The notes: generated from the letters alone by a model not told the origin. Positions 8,791 to 17,301 are shown, counted from the first letter of the stretch. The stretch: 64,000 bases of DNA from Burkholderiales bacterium JOSHI_001 (GCA_000244995.1 CM001438.1:3868090-3932089); one strand, 5' to 3'. Program-made: numbers and translations.

Positions 8791-9621
8791 ATGGCCACTT
8801 CCAGCATTTCGGCGTCGGTCGGCAAGGGCGGCGTCAACCGCGCCGCCGACGTCACCGCGGTTCAAACCCTGCTCATCGGGCGCGGTTTCGGCACCTTCGG
8901 CGCTGCGTCCGGCGTCTGCAGCGACGCCACCGTGGCGGCCATCATCGCGTACCAGTCAGGCTTCCTGACCAAGCCCGATGGCCGGATCGACCCCGGCGGC
9001 ACCAGCTGGCAGCACCTGGCCGGCACCTACACCAGCGTTACCACACCGGCGCCCGCCGCGGGCAGCGGCTCACTCGCCCGGCCCGTGCCCAAGCCGGCGC
9101 CGGGCACCATCAACCAGGGCCTGGCCGCGGTGAGCAACGCCTACATGCTGCAGAAGTTCGGCGCCCCGCGCAGCGACGGCGTTTATCCCCGCGAATGCAA
9201 TGCGCCGCCCACCAACCCCAGGCTGCGCGGCAAGAACATGCCGCGCGACACGGTGGGGCCGTTCACCGTCACCGGCCTGTTGCCGGCGGTGCTGAGCCTG
9301 AAGGCGGTGATGGCCGACATCGCCCGCGAGCAGCCCGAGGTCTACAAGGTGCTGGGCACCGCCGGCATGCTGTGCTGCCGCCTGCAGCGCGGCTCGAACA
9401 CGGCCATCTCCAACCACTCCTGGGGCACGGCGGTCGACCTGACGATCGCCGGCGTGCTCGACACCCGCGGCAACAACACCGTGCAGTACGGCCTCACCCT
9501 GATCGCCCCCATTTTCAACCGCCATGGCTGGTACTGGGGCGCGGCCTTCGGCACCGAGGACGCCATGCACTTCGAGGGCAGCCGCCAGCTGATCGACGAC
9601 TGGGCGAAACAGCTGAGCTGA
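8791..9621 (+). CDS. M15-family (VanY-like) peptidase with peptidoglycan-binding-like N-terminus
   Basis: 276 residues. The N-terminus (about 5-80, SVGKGGVNRAADVTAVQTLL) resembles a peptidoglycan-binding repeat. The C-terminal half holds the M15 zinc motif SNHSWGTAVD (His209, Asp216) and a third ligand His260 in DAMHFEG. M15 enzymes are D-Ala-D-Ala carboxypeptidases or L,D-endopeptidases. No signal peptide is present, unusual for a cell-wall enzyme and seen in type VI secretion cargo and phage endolysins. AGGAGA sets the ATG at 8791. It follows the CHAT-MBL gene by 68 bases on the same strand. Confidence 0.8.
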   Translation: MATSSISASVGKGGVNRAADVTAVQTLLIGRGFGTFGAASGVCSDATVAAIIAYQSGFLTKPDGRIDPGGTSWQHLAGTYTSVTTPAPAAGSGSLARPVPKPAPGTINQGLAAVSNAYMLQKFGAPRSDGVYPRECNAPPTNPRLRGKNMPRDTVGPFTVTGLLPAVLSLKAVMADIAREQPEVYKVLGTAGMLCCRLQRGSNTAISNHSWGTAVDLTIAGVLDTRGNNTVQYGLTLIAPIFNRHGWYWGAAFGTEDAMHFEGSRQLIDDWAKQLS

Positions 9622-9639
9622 ACCCCCCCACCCGCCGAC

Positions 9640-10722
9640 TCAGACGCGGCGGGCCACCAGGTTGGCCGGTGCATAACCATGCACCTGGCCGGCCAGCCGT
9701 TCCAGCGCGGACGGGTGCACCGACTCCTCACCGCCCGGCACCACGCCGATGGGCCGCTGGTGCGGGCCCATCAAGCGGTACATCGGGCTCATGGTTTGGT
9801 GCAATTCAATGTCGGCCCGGCTGCCGAAGGGCTTCAGGTAGGCATCGTCGAGCGCCAGGCCCAGTTCGCGCGCCTCGCCCAGCATCCAGTGCAGCGCGTG
9901 GTTGGCCAGGCTGTCGTCGTCGTAGCCGCCGCCCACGTCGGAATGCACGCCGGCGAACCAGGCCTGCTGCAGCCGCCCGCGCCAGGGGGTGCCCGGCGGG
10001 CCGGCGCAATCCTGGGTGCTCCACAGCGTGGGGGCAAAGGGCTTGCGCTGCTCGTCGATGGCCAGCGCATGGGCGGCGTTCTGGATCAACGGGTTCAGGC
10101 GCACCTCGTGAAATCGGTAGTCGAAGCGTGCGCCACCGAAGCGGCGCAGCAACTGGCCCAGGGCGCCCGGCGCACCGAGCGCACCCACCGTGTCCCACAC
10201 GCCGATGAAGCGGATCGGCGGGCATTCGGCGCGCCGGTCCACCACCCGAACGGCGCCCTTGCGGTTGGGTTCCTTGAAGAGGTGGTCCCACTTCGGCGTG
10301 CCCGGGCCCCAACCGTGTTGGTAGCACTCGTACAGGTCGGGCACGTAGTAGTCCTCGGCCTTGGAGACCAGCCCGGCGAAGTGCATGAAGCCGGCCAGGC
10401 TGCGCACGGTGTAGGCACCGCGGCTGAAGCCGAAAAGGTACAGCTCGTCGCCGGGCTCGAAGTTGTAGGCCACGAACCGGTACATCTCGCGGATGTTGTG
10501 GTCCATGCCCCGACCCAGGGCGCCCCCGGTGATCTGGTCCAGCGCGTTGCCGGTGCCCACGCCGAGGTGGTAGTAGACGACCTGGCTGGTGCCCTGGTGG
10601 TCGCGGGGCAGCACCGCGCGCGCCACCTTGGTGACATTGGTCGGCCGGCGCGTGTTGGTCCGGGCATCGAGCCGGTCTCGGATGTTCCAGGTGCCGTCGG
10701 CACAGACGATGATCCGCTTCAT
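9640..10722 (-). CDS. DUF2235 alpha/beta-hydrolase (Tle1-like phospholipase family)
   Basis: 360-residue cytosolic-type protein covered by the DUF2235 fold. It opens with RIIVCADGTWN, has the serine nucleophile Ser100 in GFSRGAYTVRSLAG, then GVWDTVGALG and FAGVHSDVGGGYDDD, all family hallmarks. Characterised relatives include Tle1 phospholipase effectors of type VI secretion. No signal peptide, VgrG-like or immunity gene is visible beside it. GGGAGG lies just before the ATG. It converges on the M15 gene with 18 bases between stops, and its 5' side faces the transporter gene at 11000. Confidence 0.85.
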   Translation of the reverse strand: MKRIIVCADGTWNIRDRLDARTNTRRPTNVTKVARAVLPRDHQGTSQVVYYHLGVGTGNALDQITGGALGRGMDHNIREMYRFVAYNFEPGDELYLFGFSRGAYTVRSLAGFMHFAGLVSKAEDYYVPDLYECYQHGWGPGTPKWDHLFKEPNRKGAVRVVDRRAECPPIRFIGVWDTVGALGAPGALGQLLRRFGGARFDYRFHEVRLNPLIQNAAHALAIDEQRKPFAPTLWSTQDCAGPPGTPWRGRLQQAWFAGVHSDVGGGYDDDSLANHALHWMLGEARELGLALDDAYLKPFGSRADIELHQTMSPMYRLMGPHQRPIGVVPGGEESVHPSALERLAGQVHGYAPANLVARRV

Positions 10723-10999
10723 GGCGCATTCCTCCCGTTCAGCAGTCCAGGCTTGGTCGTTCCGCGAGCCCCTGGAAGAAGCAGACGCCGTGTTGCCTCG
10801 ACCTGGACGCCGGCCTGGCTTTCAATGTGCAGGCGCAGCGAAGACTAGCGACGACGCCGCGGTGTGGCGATACCGCCGATGCGGTATGCACCGGGGAGGC
10901 GGACTTGAGATACCGTTCTCATCCAGGTGGACGAAAGCCCGGGGTCTGCGGAACGTGCAGGTCGGGCAACGCTGCCATCGCTCAAGCTGACCCCCCACC
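10723..10999. other. Intergenic region between divergent genes
   Basis: 277 bases between the DUF2235 start and the GTG of the ABC transporter fusion. It must hold both promoters. The stretch 10860-10920 is less GC-rich than its surroundings, but I cannot point to a convincing -35/-10 pair or operator. No credible coding frame. Confidence 0.4.
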
Positions 11000-12571
11000 G
11001 TGCCGCCCATTCACCTCCCGACCCGCCGGGGCCACCTGCTGGTCGCAGCGCTGCTGCTGCTGGCCGGCGCGACGCCGGCCGGCGCCGGCGAAACCGTCCA
11101 TGTTGGCTCCAAGCGCTTCACGGAGAGCTACGTCCTGGCCGAGATCGCGCTGCAGACCCTGCAGCGCGCCGGCGTGGCGGCCGAGCACCGCCAGGGCCTG
11201 GGCAACACGGCCATTCTTGAGCAGGCACTGCTCAGCGGCCAGATCGACCTCTACCCGGAATACACCGGCACCATCGTGCGCGAGCTGCTCAAGCGCAGCC
11301 CGCCCGCCGACGCGCCACCGCCCACGCTGGCCGAACTGAACGAGTGGCTCGCGCCGCGTGGCCTGAAGGCGGCGGTTCCGCTGGGCTTCAACAACACCTA
11401 CGCGCTCGCAATGCGCCAGGCCGATGCCGCGCGGCTGGGTGTCGACTCCCTGTCGGCATTGGCACGGATGCCCGCGGACCAGGCCGCCCGCTTGCGCACC
11501 GGCCTGTCGCACGAGTTCCTGGTTCGTGCGGACGGCTGGCCGGCGCTGAAACGCCGCTACAGACTGCCCCTGCAGGATGCGCCTGCGCTGGACCATGGCC
11601 TGGCCTACCAGGCGCTCGCGCAGGGCCAGGTGGACCTGATCGATGTCTACAGCACGGACGCGCAGATCGGCCGCCTTCGGCTGCGCGTGCTGAAGGACGA
11701 CCTCGCGTTCTTCCCGCGCTACGACGCGGTGCTGCTGATGCGCTTGTCGCTGCCGGCCGCAGCGCAGGCGGCACTGGCGCCGCTGGAGGGGCGCATCGGC
11801 GAAGCGACCATGATCGGCCTGAATGCGGCGGCGGAACTGGACCGGCGGCCCTTTGCCGACGTGGCGCGGGTCTTTGTCGAAGGGTCCGGGAAGGCGAAGC
11901 CGGGCCCAGCGGACACCAGACCGTCGCTGTGGGCCCTTGTCCTGGCGCCCGACCTCGGGCCACTGCTGCTGCGGCACCTGGGCCTGGTCTTGGGCTCGGT
12001 CCTGCTGGCGGCGGCTGTCGGTGTGCCCCTGGGCATCGCAGCGCACCGGCACGCACGGCTCGGTGCCACCCTGATCGGTGCCACAGGTCTGCTGCAGACC
12101 GTGCCTTCGCTGGCGCTGCTCGCCTTCCTGGTGGCGCTGCTGGGCACCATCGGCTTCGCACCGGCGCTGCTGGCGCTGTTCCTCTATGCCCTGCTGCCCA
12201 TCGTGCGCAACACCCAGGCCGGCCTGGCCGGCGTGCCGGCGGGGCTGGCCGACGCCGCCCGCGCCCTGGGGCTGCGTGACGCCCAGGTGCTGCGCCTGGT
12301 GCTGCTGCCCTTGGCCTTGCCGACCGTGATGGCGGGCGTTTCCACCGCCGCGGTGATCAACGTGGGCACGGCCACGGTGGCCGCCTTCGTGGGTGCCGGC
12401 GGCCTGGGCGAGCGCATCGTCGCCGGACTGGCGGTGAACGACAGCGACCGCATGCTGGCCGGCGCGATCCCGGCCGCGCTGCTGGCGCTGGCCGTGCAGG
12501 CCGCTTTCGCGCTGGCCGAGCGGGTGCTCGTGCCCGCGACTCAGCGCGCGTCGTTCAGGCGCCAGTCGTAG
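11000..12571 (+). CDS. Fused osmoprotectant-type ABC binding protein and permease
   Basis: 523 residues. A signal peptide (1-29) is followed by an OpuAC/YehZ-like glycine-betaine/choline binding domain (about 30-300; begins VHVGSKRFTESYVLAEI, includes DLYPEYTGT). A second half (315-520) is a BPD-type permease with about five helices and the coupling motif around ADAARALGLRDAQVLRLVLLP. In the family the usual order is permease then binding domain, or separate genes; here the binding domain comes first. It starts at GTG, with no alternative ATG nearby. No ATPase gene is in the window, so the NBD must be encoded elsewhere or the system is incomplete. The 3' end overlaps the convergent DUF547 gene by 31 bases. 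Confidence 0.85.
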   Translation: MPPIHLPTRRGHLLVAALLLLAGATPAGAGETVHVGSKRFTESYVLAEIALQTLQRAGVAAEHRQGLGNTAILEQALLSGQIDLYPEYTGTIVRELLKRSPPADAPPPTLAELNEWLAPRGLKAAVPLGFNNTYALAMRQADAARLGVDSLSALARMPADQAARLRTGLSHEFLVRADGWPALKRRYRLPLQDAPALDHGLAYQALAQGQVDLIDVYSTDAQIGRLRLRVLKDDLAFFPRYDAVLLMRLSLPAAAQAALAPLEGRIGEATMIGLNAAAELDRRPFADVARVFVEGSGKAKPGPADTRPSLWALVLAPDLGPLLLRHLGLVLGSVLLAAAVGVPLGIAAHRHARLGATLIGATGLLQTVPSLALLAFLVALLGTIGFAPALLALFLYALLPIVRNTQAGLAGVPAGLADAARALGLRDAQVLRLVLLPLALPTVMAGVSTAAVINVGTATVAAFVGAGGLGERIVAGLAVNDSDRMLAGAIPAALLALAVQAAFALAERVLVPATQRASFRRQS

Positions 12572-13371
12572 TCGAGAAAGTCCACCGGCACGCTGCCGGC
12601 GCGCACGCGCTCTCGGTCGGCCGGTGCGTCGGCCAGTTGCTCGGCGTAGCGCGCCAGGAACTGCGTCAGGCTGGTGACGCCACGCTGGCCCTGCGTCCAG
12701 TCGACCCCGAACCAGTCGAAGATCTTCGACACCTCGAGCCGGCGGCGTTCCACGTTGTAGCGGTTGCGGCTGCGGTCGCTCAGGAAGCGCTGCGCCATCT
12801 CGTCGAGTTGCGCGTCCAGCCTATCGGCCACGAAGGCCTCCTCGCGCAGCGCGGGGCAGCCGATGCTGGCGCAGTTGACCGCGAAGTGCACGCGGAAGTC
12901 GTCGTAGCGGCCCCGCTGGCGCAACATGCCATGCTCGATGTCGTCGAGCGACACCTCGGCGCCCAGCAGGCGCACCCACTTGCGCTTCCAGGGAGACTGC
13001 AGCAGCGAGCCGAGGTCCTTGATCGATTCAAGCCTGGGGTATCGCGTCAGGATCAGTTCCACGGTGAAGGCGTTGTAGGCATTCACCAGAAAGGCCATCT
13101 GCTGGGGCTTGGTGAAGGCTTCGAAGGCAGGTGCCGGCACCGCCGAGAGCGCGTCCAGGTAGGCCTTCAGCGCCGAGCGATCCTGGGCGAAAGCGGTGTA
13201 GCGCACCTGTGTGGCCCGGCCGCCCTCCAGCACGCGCACATGGCGCCGCAGCAGCGCGGTCCAGGCGGCGTGGGCGTGGTCGAAGGCCTGCGCCGGCGCA
13301 GGCGTGGGGCGTGCTGCAAACAGCATGGCGACGGAAACGGCAAACAGCTTGCGGCGTTGCATGGTGTGCAT
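12541..13371 (-). CDS. DUF547 exported protein
   Basis: 276 residues. A cleavable signal peptide (about 1-28, ending TPAPAQA) precedes a DUF547 domain recognisable by QQMAFLVNAYNAFTVELIL, SLDDIEHGMLR and HFAVNCASIGCPALREEAF. The domain has conserved Cys, His and Asn residues and is suspected to be a papain-like fold, but no activity is established. An in-frame ATG three codons inside is an alternative start. It is the last gene of the five-gene operon, 24 bases after patatin. Confidence 0.82.
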   Translation of the reverse strand: MHTMQRRKLFAVSVAMLFAARPTPAPAQAFDHAHAAWTALLRRHVRVLEGGRATQVRYTAFAQDRSALKAYLDALSAVPAPAFEAFTKPQQMAFLVNAYNAFTVELILTRYPRLESIKDLGSLLQSPWKRKWVRLLGAEVSLDDIEHGMLRQRGRYDDFRVHFAVNCASIGCPALREEAFVADRLDAQLDEMAQRFLSDRSRNRYNVERRRLEVSKIFDWFGVDWTQGQRGVTSLTQFLARYAEQLADAPADRERVRAGSVPVDFLDYDWRLNDAR

Positions 13372-13395
13372 CCCTGGTGGTGTCGAACTGGATTG

Positions 13396-14349
13396 TCAGC
13401 CGGGCTTGCGAGCCGACGCGGCCCCGCTGGCGGCATGGGCATGCAGCGCTTGCAATGCCGCAGCGGCGGCGAGCGTGTCGCGCAGGCCCACGGCAATGCA
13501 CCGTTCCCGGTAGGCGCGATTGAAACCGGCGTAGTAGCCGGTGTCCGGGTGCAGCAGCAGATCGGCCAGTTCGGCGTCAGGGCGGGTCAGTGCGCGCTTG
13601 CGCAGGTCACCCTCGCGCCATGCTTCGGTGCCGGGCGGCGCCCGGTCTTCGTAGGCCGAGACATCCACCGCCAGCACCCGCTCGGCGCCCAGCGAACGGG
13701 CCAGGCGCACCGGCAGCGGCATGTGCAGGTCCGGGTCGCCGTAGAGCACGCCACGGATGCGCACAGGCGCCAACTCCCCTTCGACCGCGGCCGACGCGCG
13801 CACCGCCGTGCCGATGTCGCCATGCGTGAACGCGACCACCGGCCCGGCCGGCAGGCGTTGTGCCGCCGCCGCGAAGGGCGTCGGCAAATGCTCGATGCGC
13901 ATCGATCCCACGCGCGGCAGCAGCGCGGTGCGCAGCAGGTCGGCCAGGGCTTCGCCGCTGAACCAGGTGTTGCCGGCCAGGGTCAGGCGCAGCAATTGCC
14001 AGGGTCGCAGCTCCAGCGCCAGGGCCTCGATCTGTGCCGCCGGCAGACCGGCAGCGACCAGCACGCCAACCACCGCGCCAGCCGAGGCGCCAACGATCAG
14101 GTCGGGGTGCAGGTCCAGTGCTGCCAGGGCCTTGACGACCCCCACGTGCACAAAACCGCGCGGCCCGCCGGAGCCGAACACCCAGGCCACGCGCGGCCTG
14201 GTCCGCAGCGCGAGCGCGGCAGGCGCATCGTCGCCATCGTGGTCGGCGCCTGGCCGCAGGCTGCACCCCCCCGTGCCCAGCAGTGCCAGGCCCGCGGCCG
14301 TGAAGAGGCGGCGACGCCATGGCAACGCATGGGACAGTGTCGCGCTCAT
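13396..14349 (-). CDS. Patatin-like phospholipase, lipoprotein
   Basis: 317 residues. A short basic N-terminus and hydrophobic stretch end in a lipobox LGTGGC, so it is probably lipid-anchored. The patatin fold follows: oxyanion loop GSGGPRGFVHVG and the nucleophile elbow GASAG. The second catalytic residue is normally Asp in a DG(G/A) motif; here the aligned spot reads VLYGDPDLHMPLPV, so the dyad Asp is displaced or served by GD. A frame continues upstream to 14814 but only as antisense of the YHS gene; ATG at 14349 gives the signal peptide. It lies 55 bases after the YHS gene. Confidence 0.85.
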   Translation of the reverse strand: MSATLSHALPWRRRLFTAAGLALLGTGGCSLRPGADHDGDDAPAALALRTRPRVAWVFGSGGPRGFVHVGVVKALAALDLHPDLIVGASAGAVVGVLVAAGLPAAQIEALALELRPWQLLRLTLAGNTWFSGEALADLLRTALLPRVGSMRIEHLPTPFAAAAQRLPAGPVVAFTHGDIGTAVRASAAVEGELAPVRIRGVLYGDPDLHMPLPVRLARSLGAERVLAVDVSAYEDRAPPGTEAWREGDLRKRALTRPDAELADLLLHPDTGYYAGFNRAYRERCIAVGLRDTLAAAAALQALHAHAASGAASARKPG

Positions 14350-14404
14350 CGCAGCGGCATGCTGCTGCCGTGGATCGGGCGGTGTAAGCTGTGGCGCGCC
14401 GGGC

Positions 14405-15028
14405 TCAGGGCTTCTTCGCCTTCGCGTCAGCGACCATCTTGGCCAGTTCCTCGCCGCTCTTGTAATGTGGCACGCGGAACACCAAGCGCTTGGAGCGTTG
14501 CCAGAAGCTGTTGTTCCCGGCCACCTCTTCCGTCCAATAGCGGTCGGCCAGCGCACGGTTGCCGGCCAGGTCCAGCTCGAAGGCCTCCTTGCTGGTCTGG
14601 CCGCCAAAGATGTAGAGCTTGCCGTCAACGATGCGCCAGGTGTCGGCATCGCCGCCCCAGGGAATGCCGTAGGCCAGGCCGTTGGCGCAGTAGCCGCCGT
14701 ACTGCGGCAGGTAGTTGCGCGGCTGGGCGTCGAACAGCCGCTTGTGCTCGGCGCTGGCGAATCGGAAGGTGACGTCCTGGTAGACGCTGCTCCACTGCGG
14801 GCTGCCGAGGGCATGCCGGCCGTCGGTGAAATAGGCCACCACGTCGTGGCCTTTGAGCATCACGCGCGCATCGGCGCCGTCGGCCACGGCGTTCACCGGG
14901 CGCAGCGCGCTGTCGGGGTTCTGGGCGGTCATCGCGGTGCAGCCGGCGAACAGCATGCTGGCCAGCACCAGCAGCAGTGCCGTCGCCCGGGTCAGGCGCG
15001 GGGAAACAGGGGTCGGGAAGGGGGTCAT
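14405..15028 (-). CDS. YHS-domain lipoprotein
   Basis: 207 residues with a lipoprotein signal (SMLFAGC), then a YHS-type domain: GHDVVAYFTDGRHALGSPQWS, TFRFASAEHKRLFDAQPRNYLPQYGGYCANGLA. YHS domains are thought to bind metal through Cys/His residues; members with the motif YGGYCA are common in proteobacterial envelopes but are uncharacterised. ATG at 15028 shares ATGA with the stop of the ATP-grasp gene, and GGAG lies upstream, so translation is coupled. Confidence 0.82.
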   Translation of the reverse strand: MTPFPTPVSPRLTRATALLLVLASMLFAGCTAMTAQNPDSALRPVNAVADGADARVMLKGHDVVAYFTDGRHALGSPQWSSVYQDVTFRFASAEHKRLFDAQPRNYLPQYGGYCANGLAYGIPWGGDADTWRIVDGKLYIFGGQTSKEAFELDLAGNRALADRYWTEEVAGNNSFWQRSKRLVFRVPHYKSGEELAKMVADAKAKKP

Positions 15029-16410
15029 CGCAGCACTCCTTGCAGGGCGGGGCCCACCGCGGCGCCGCGGCACACGGTGGACGAGGTTGAAAGGTCAAGG
15101 TCAGGCGGCGCTTCGGGCGCCGGTTCGCGGTAGGGGGCGCGCCAGCCCAGCAGTGCGCTGGCCCGTTCGGCGCGCTCGCGCAGGTCGGCCCGGTCGCGCC
15201 CGCCCAGGTGCAGGTCGCCGTGGCGCCAACTGCCCAGCCACTTGAAGTCGCGAGCGACCGAGCGGCCGGACTTCGGGAAGGTGAACAGCAGCGCATCGTT
15301 GAACTGCGTCATCAGCGCACGGCGTTGGCCCGGGCCGGGCATGGCCGGCAGGGGCTCGCCAGGAAAGCAGCGGTAGACCAGGCTGGCCGCGGCGCCGTCG
15401 GTGGGCACCGCGCGGGCCAGCGTGAGCGGATCGTCACCGACCGACAGCGCCGCCAGCATCGCGAACGGGTCCGCACCCAGGACGCGCCGGTACAGGTCGG
15501 CGAACTGCGAGGCCAGGCGCGGGTTGAATTCGATGACGGCCAGGCGGTCGCTCACCGGGTCATGGAAAAACTCCAGGTTGAAGAAGCCATGCGTGAAGCC
15601 GATCGCACCGAGAAAGCGCCGGGCGACATCAAGTGCGCGCTGCTGCACGGCCGCATCCAGGCGGGATGGCACTTCCCAGCGCATGAAGGCATTGGTGCCG
15701 GGGTGCATCACCGCGTCGACCACGCCGAGCAGGTGCACGCGCCCGTCGAACACCCAGCCGTCCAGGTTGTACTGCGGCGTCGCGACCGGCAGCGGTTCCT
15801 CCAGCAGCATCCGGTGCGCCGTTCCCGCACCGGGCAGCCGCGCGCGGGCGACGCGCTCGAAGGGCTCGACCAGGTGGCGGATGATCCACAGTTCGCGCCG
15901 GCCGAAGCGCGTGTGCCGGTGGAGGTCGTCGCGGCTGGCCACCTCTCGCGCCAGCACCGAGAACGCCGCCTTCACCGGCTTGACGAAGACCGGGTAGGCC
16001 AGCCCTTCCGGGACCGGACCGCCGTAACGCGCCTGAAGCGGCTCGAAGCGCAGGTTCGCCTCGGGCGCCACCCGTTCCAGCACGGCGCGGGCGTGCAGCT
16101 TGTGCTGCGCGGCGATCACCGCCTCCGGACGCGTGCCGGGCAGGCCCAGGCGTTCGGCGACCAGGGCTGCCCCCAGTGCGCCGAATTGTTCCTGTGCAGA
16201 CAGCACGCCGGCCCAGCCACGCCGCCGCCCACGACGGGCCTGCCGATCTGCGAAGCGCTCGAGGTCGAAGCCCACCAGCCCGGCGTTGCTGGGGAAGGAG
16301 AACAGGTCGAAGCCCGCGCGGTCGAATTCGAAACGCGGCGCCAGGCTGGCCAGGCCACCCAGGTCGAAGTCATAGGCGAACAGCGCCCCCACGCGCGCGG
16401 CCGCCGTCAC
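15025..16410 (-). CDS. ATP-grasp domain protein
   Basis: 461 residues starting at GTG. An N-terminal Rossmann-like part is followed by an ATP-grasp fold: YPVFVKPVKAAFSVLA supplies the phosphate-binding lysine, MLLEEPLP the adenine-contact strand, and FNLEFFHDP...AVIEFNPRL the metal-binding Glu and Asn. ATP-grasp enzymes ligate a carboxylate to an amine or thiol; the substrate here is unknown. The start is chosen by the GTGA overlap with the TVP38 stop; the longer frame to 16584 lies wholly inside that gene. Both ends overlap neighbours by four bases, tying three genes into one translational unit. Confidence 0.8.
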   Translation of the reverse strand: MTAAARVGALFAYDFDLGGLASLAPRFEFDRAGFDLFSFPSNAGLVGFDLERFADRQARRGRRRGWAGVLSAQEQFGALGAALVAERLGLPGTRPEAVIAAQHKLHARAVLERVAPEANLRFEPLQARYGGPVPEGLAYPVFVKPVKAAFSVLAREVASRDDLHRHTRFGRRELWIIRHLVEPFERVARARLPGAGTAHRMLLEEPLPVATPQYNLDGWVFDGRVHLLGVVDAVMHPGTNAFMRWEVPSRLDAAVQQRALDVARRFLGAIGFTHGFFNLEFFHDPVSDRLAVIEFNPRLASQFADLYRRVLGADPFAMLAALSVGDDPLTLARAVPTDGAAASLVYRCFPGEPLPAMPGPGQRRALMTQFNDALLFTFPKSGRSVARDFKWLGSWRHGDLHLGGRDRADLRERAERASALLGWRAPYREPAPEAPPDLDLSTSSTVCRGAAVGPALQGVLR

Positions 16411-17081
16411 GCCAGTCTCCACCACCGGCGCAGGGCCCAGGGCAACAGGCCGATGACGGCCAACGCGGCCAGCAGCGCCGGCGAAAGCAGCGGCTCGCCG
16501 GGCGCCAGCAGCGCGCGGCCCGCCTGCACATAGGCGGCGCTGCCGGCGGTCATGCCCAGCGCGCTGACCCAGGTGAACGGCCACAGCCGCAAGGACGTCA
16601 GCCCGAGCAAGGGGTTCAGCAGCGGGTAGGGAATCACCGGCGCCATGCGCAGGAAGAACAGGTAGGCCAGGCCGTCGCGCGCCAGGCCAGCGTCAACGCG
16701 CGCCAGCCATGGGCCCGCACGGGCCCGCAGCCGTTCGCGCCACAGGTGCCGCGCCAGCAGGAAAGGGATGGTCGCGCCGACGGTGGAACTGAGCACCACC
16801 AGCAACGTGCCGACGAACCAGCCATAACAAGGCCCGGCCGCGAAGGCCAGCACCGAACAGCCCGGCAAGGTCGTCGCGGACAGCAGCACGAACATCGCCA
16901 CGAAGACCAGCGTGAACGCCACCGGTTCCCGCGCATGCCAGCCCAGCAGATTGTCGCGCTGACCCAGGCCCCAGTGCAGCCAGCCCTGGGTCGCCGCGGC
17001 CGCACCCTCGCCCGCCAGCAGCACGGCGGCGGCCCCCAGCAGGGCCAGGGCGGCGAAGCTGAACACCAGCCGGGGCTGCAT
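16407..17081 (-). CDS. TVP38/TMEM64 family membrane protein
   Basis: 224 residues, about six hydrophobic segments, with the VTT/DedA-like signature VLLSATTLPGCSVLAFAAGPCYG, then GATIPFLLARHLWR and FFLRMAPVIPYPLLNPLLGLTSL. Family members are lipid scramblases or transporters of the inner membrane. The ATG at 17081 gives a normal-length protein; the frame is open to 17276 but that extension is Arg-rich and unlike the family. It is the first gene of the TVP38 - ATP-grasp - YHS - patatin - DUF547 operon. Confidence 0.82.
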   Translation of the reverse strand: MQPRLVFSFAALALLGAAAVLLAGEGAAAATQGWLHWGLGQRDNLLGWHAREPVAFTLVFVAMFVLLSATTLPGCSVLAFAAGPCYGWFVGTLLVVLSSTVGATIPFLLARHLWRERLRARAGPWLARVDAGLARDGLAYLFFLRMAPVIPYPLLNPLLGLTSLRLWPFTWVSALGMTAGSAAYVQAGRALLAPGEPLLSPALLAALAVIGLLPWALRRWWRLA

Positions 17082-17274
17082 CGGCGTTTCAGACCGCGGC
17101 GGCCCGACGAACGCCCGGCCCTCGGCCCTGTCGCGCGCCATTCGCAGCCGCGCCGGCATCAGCTTCTTGCGCAGCACCGAGAGACAGCCAGCGCTGTGCG
17201 CGCGAGGGCGGGTGACGGAACATGGGACCTCTTCTTGGCATGGATCCGGACAGCGGGAACAAACAGATTCATGC

Positions 17275-17301
17275 ACTCTAGCGGCTTCTCCCGGCTAGAG
17301 T
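17275..17301. promoter_or_regulatory. Dyad between the TVP38 operon and egtD, possible operator
   Basis: ACTCTAGC (17275-17282) and GCTAGAGT (17294-17301) are perfect inverted repeats separated by 11 bases, 33 bases before the egtD start and in the only gap between the divergent transcripts. The size fits a dimeric regulator site. Nothing identifies the regulator. Confidence 0.4.

Noticed and set aside
14350-14814. N-terminal extension of the patatin gene
   Set aside because: Lies antisense-like over the YHS gene in another phase and would bury the lipoprotein signal.
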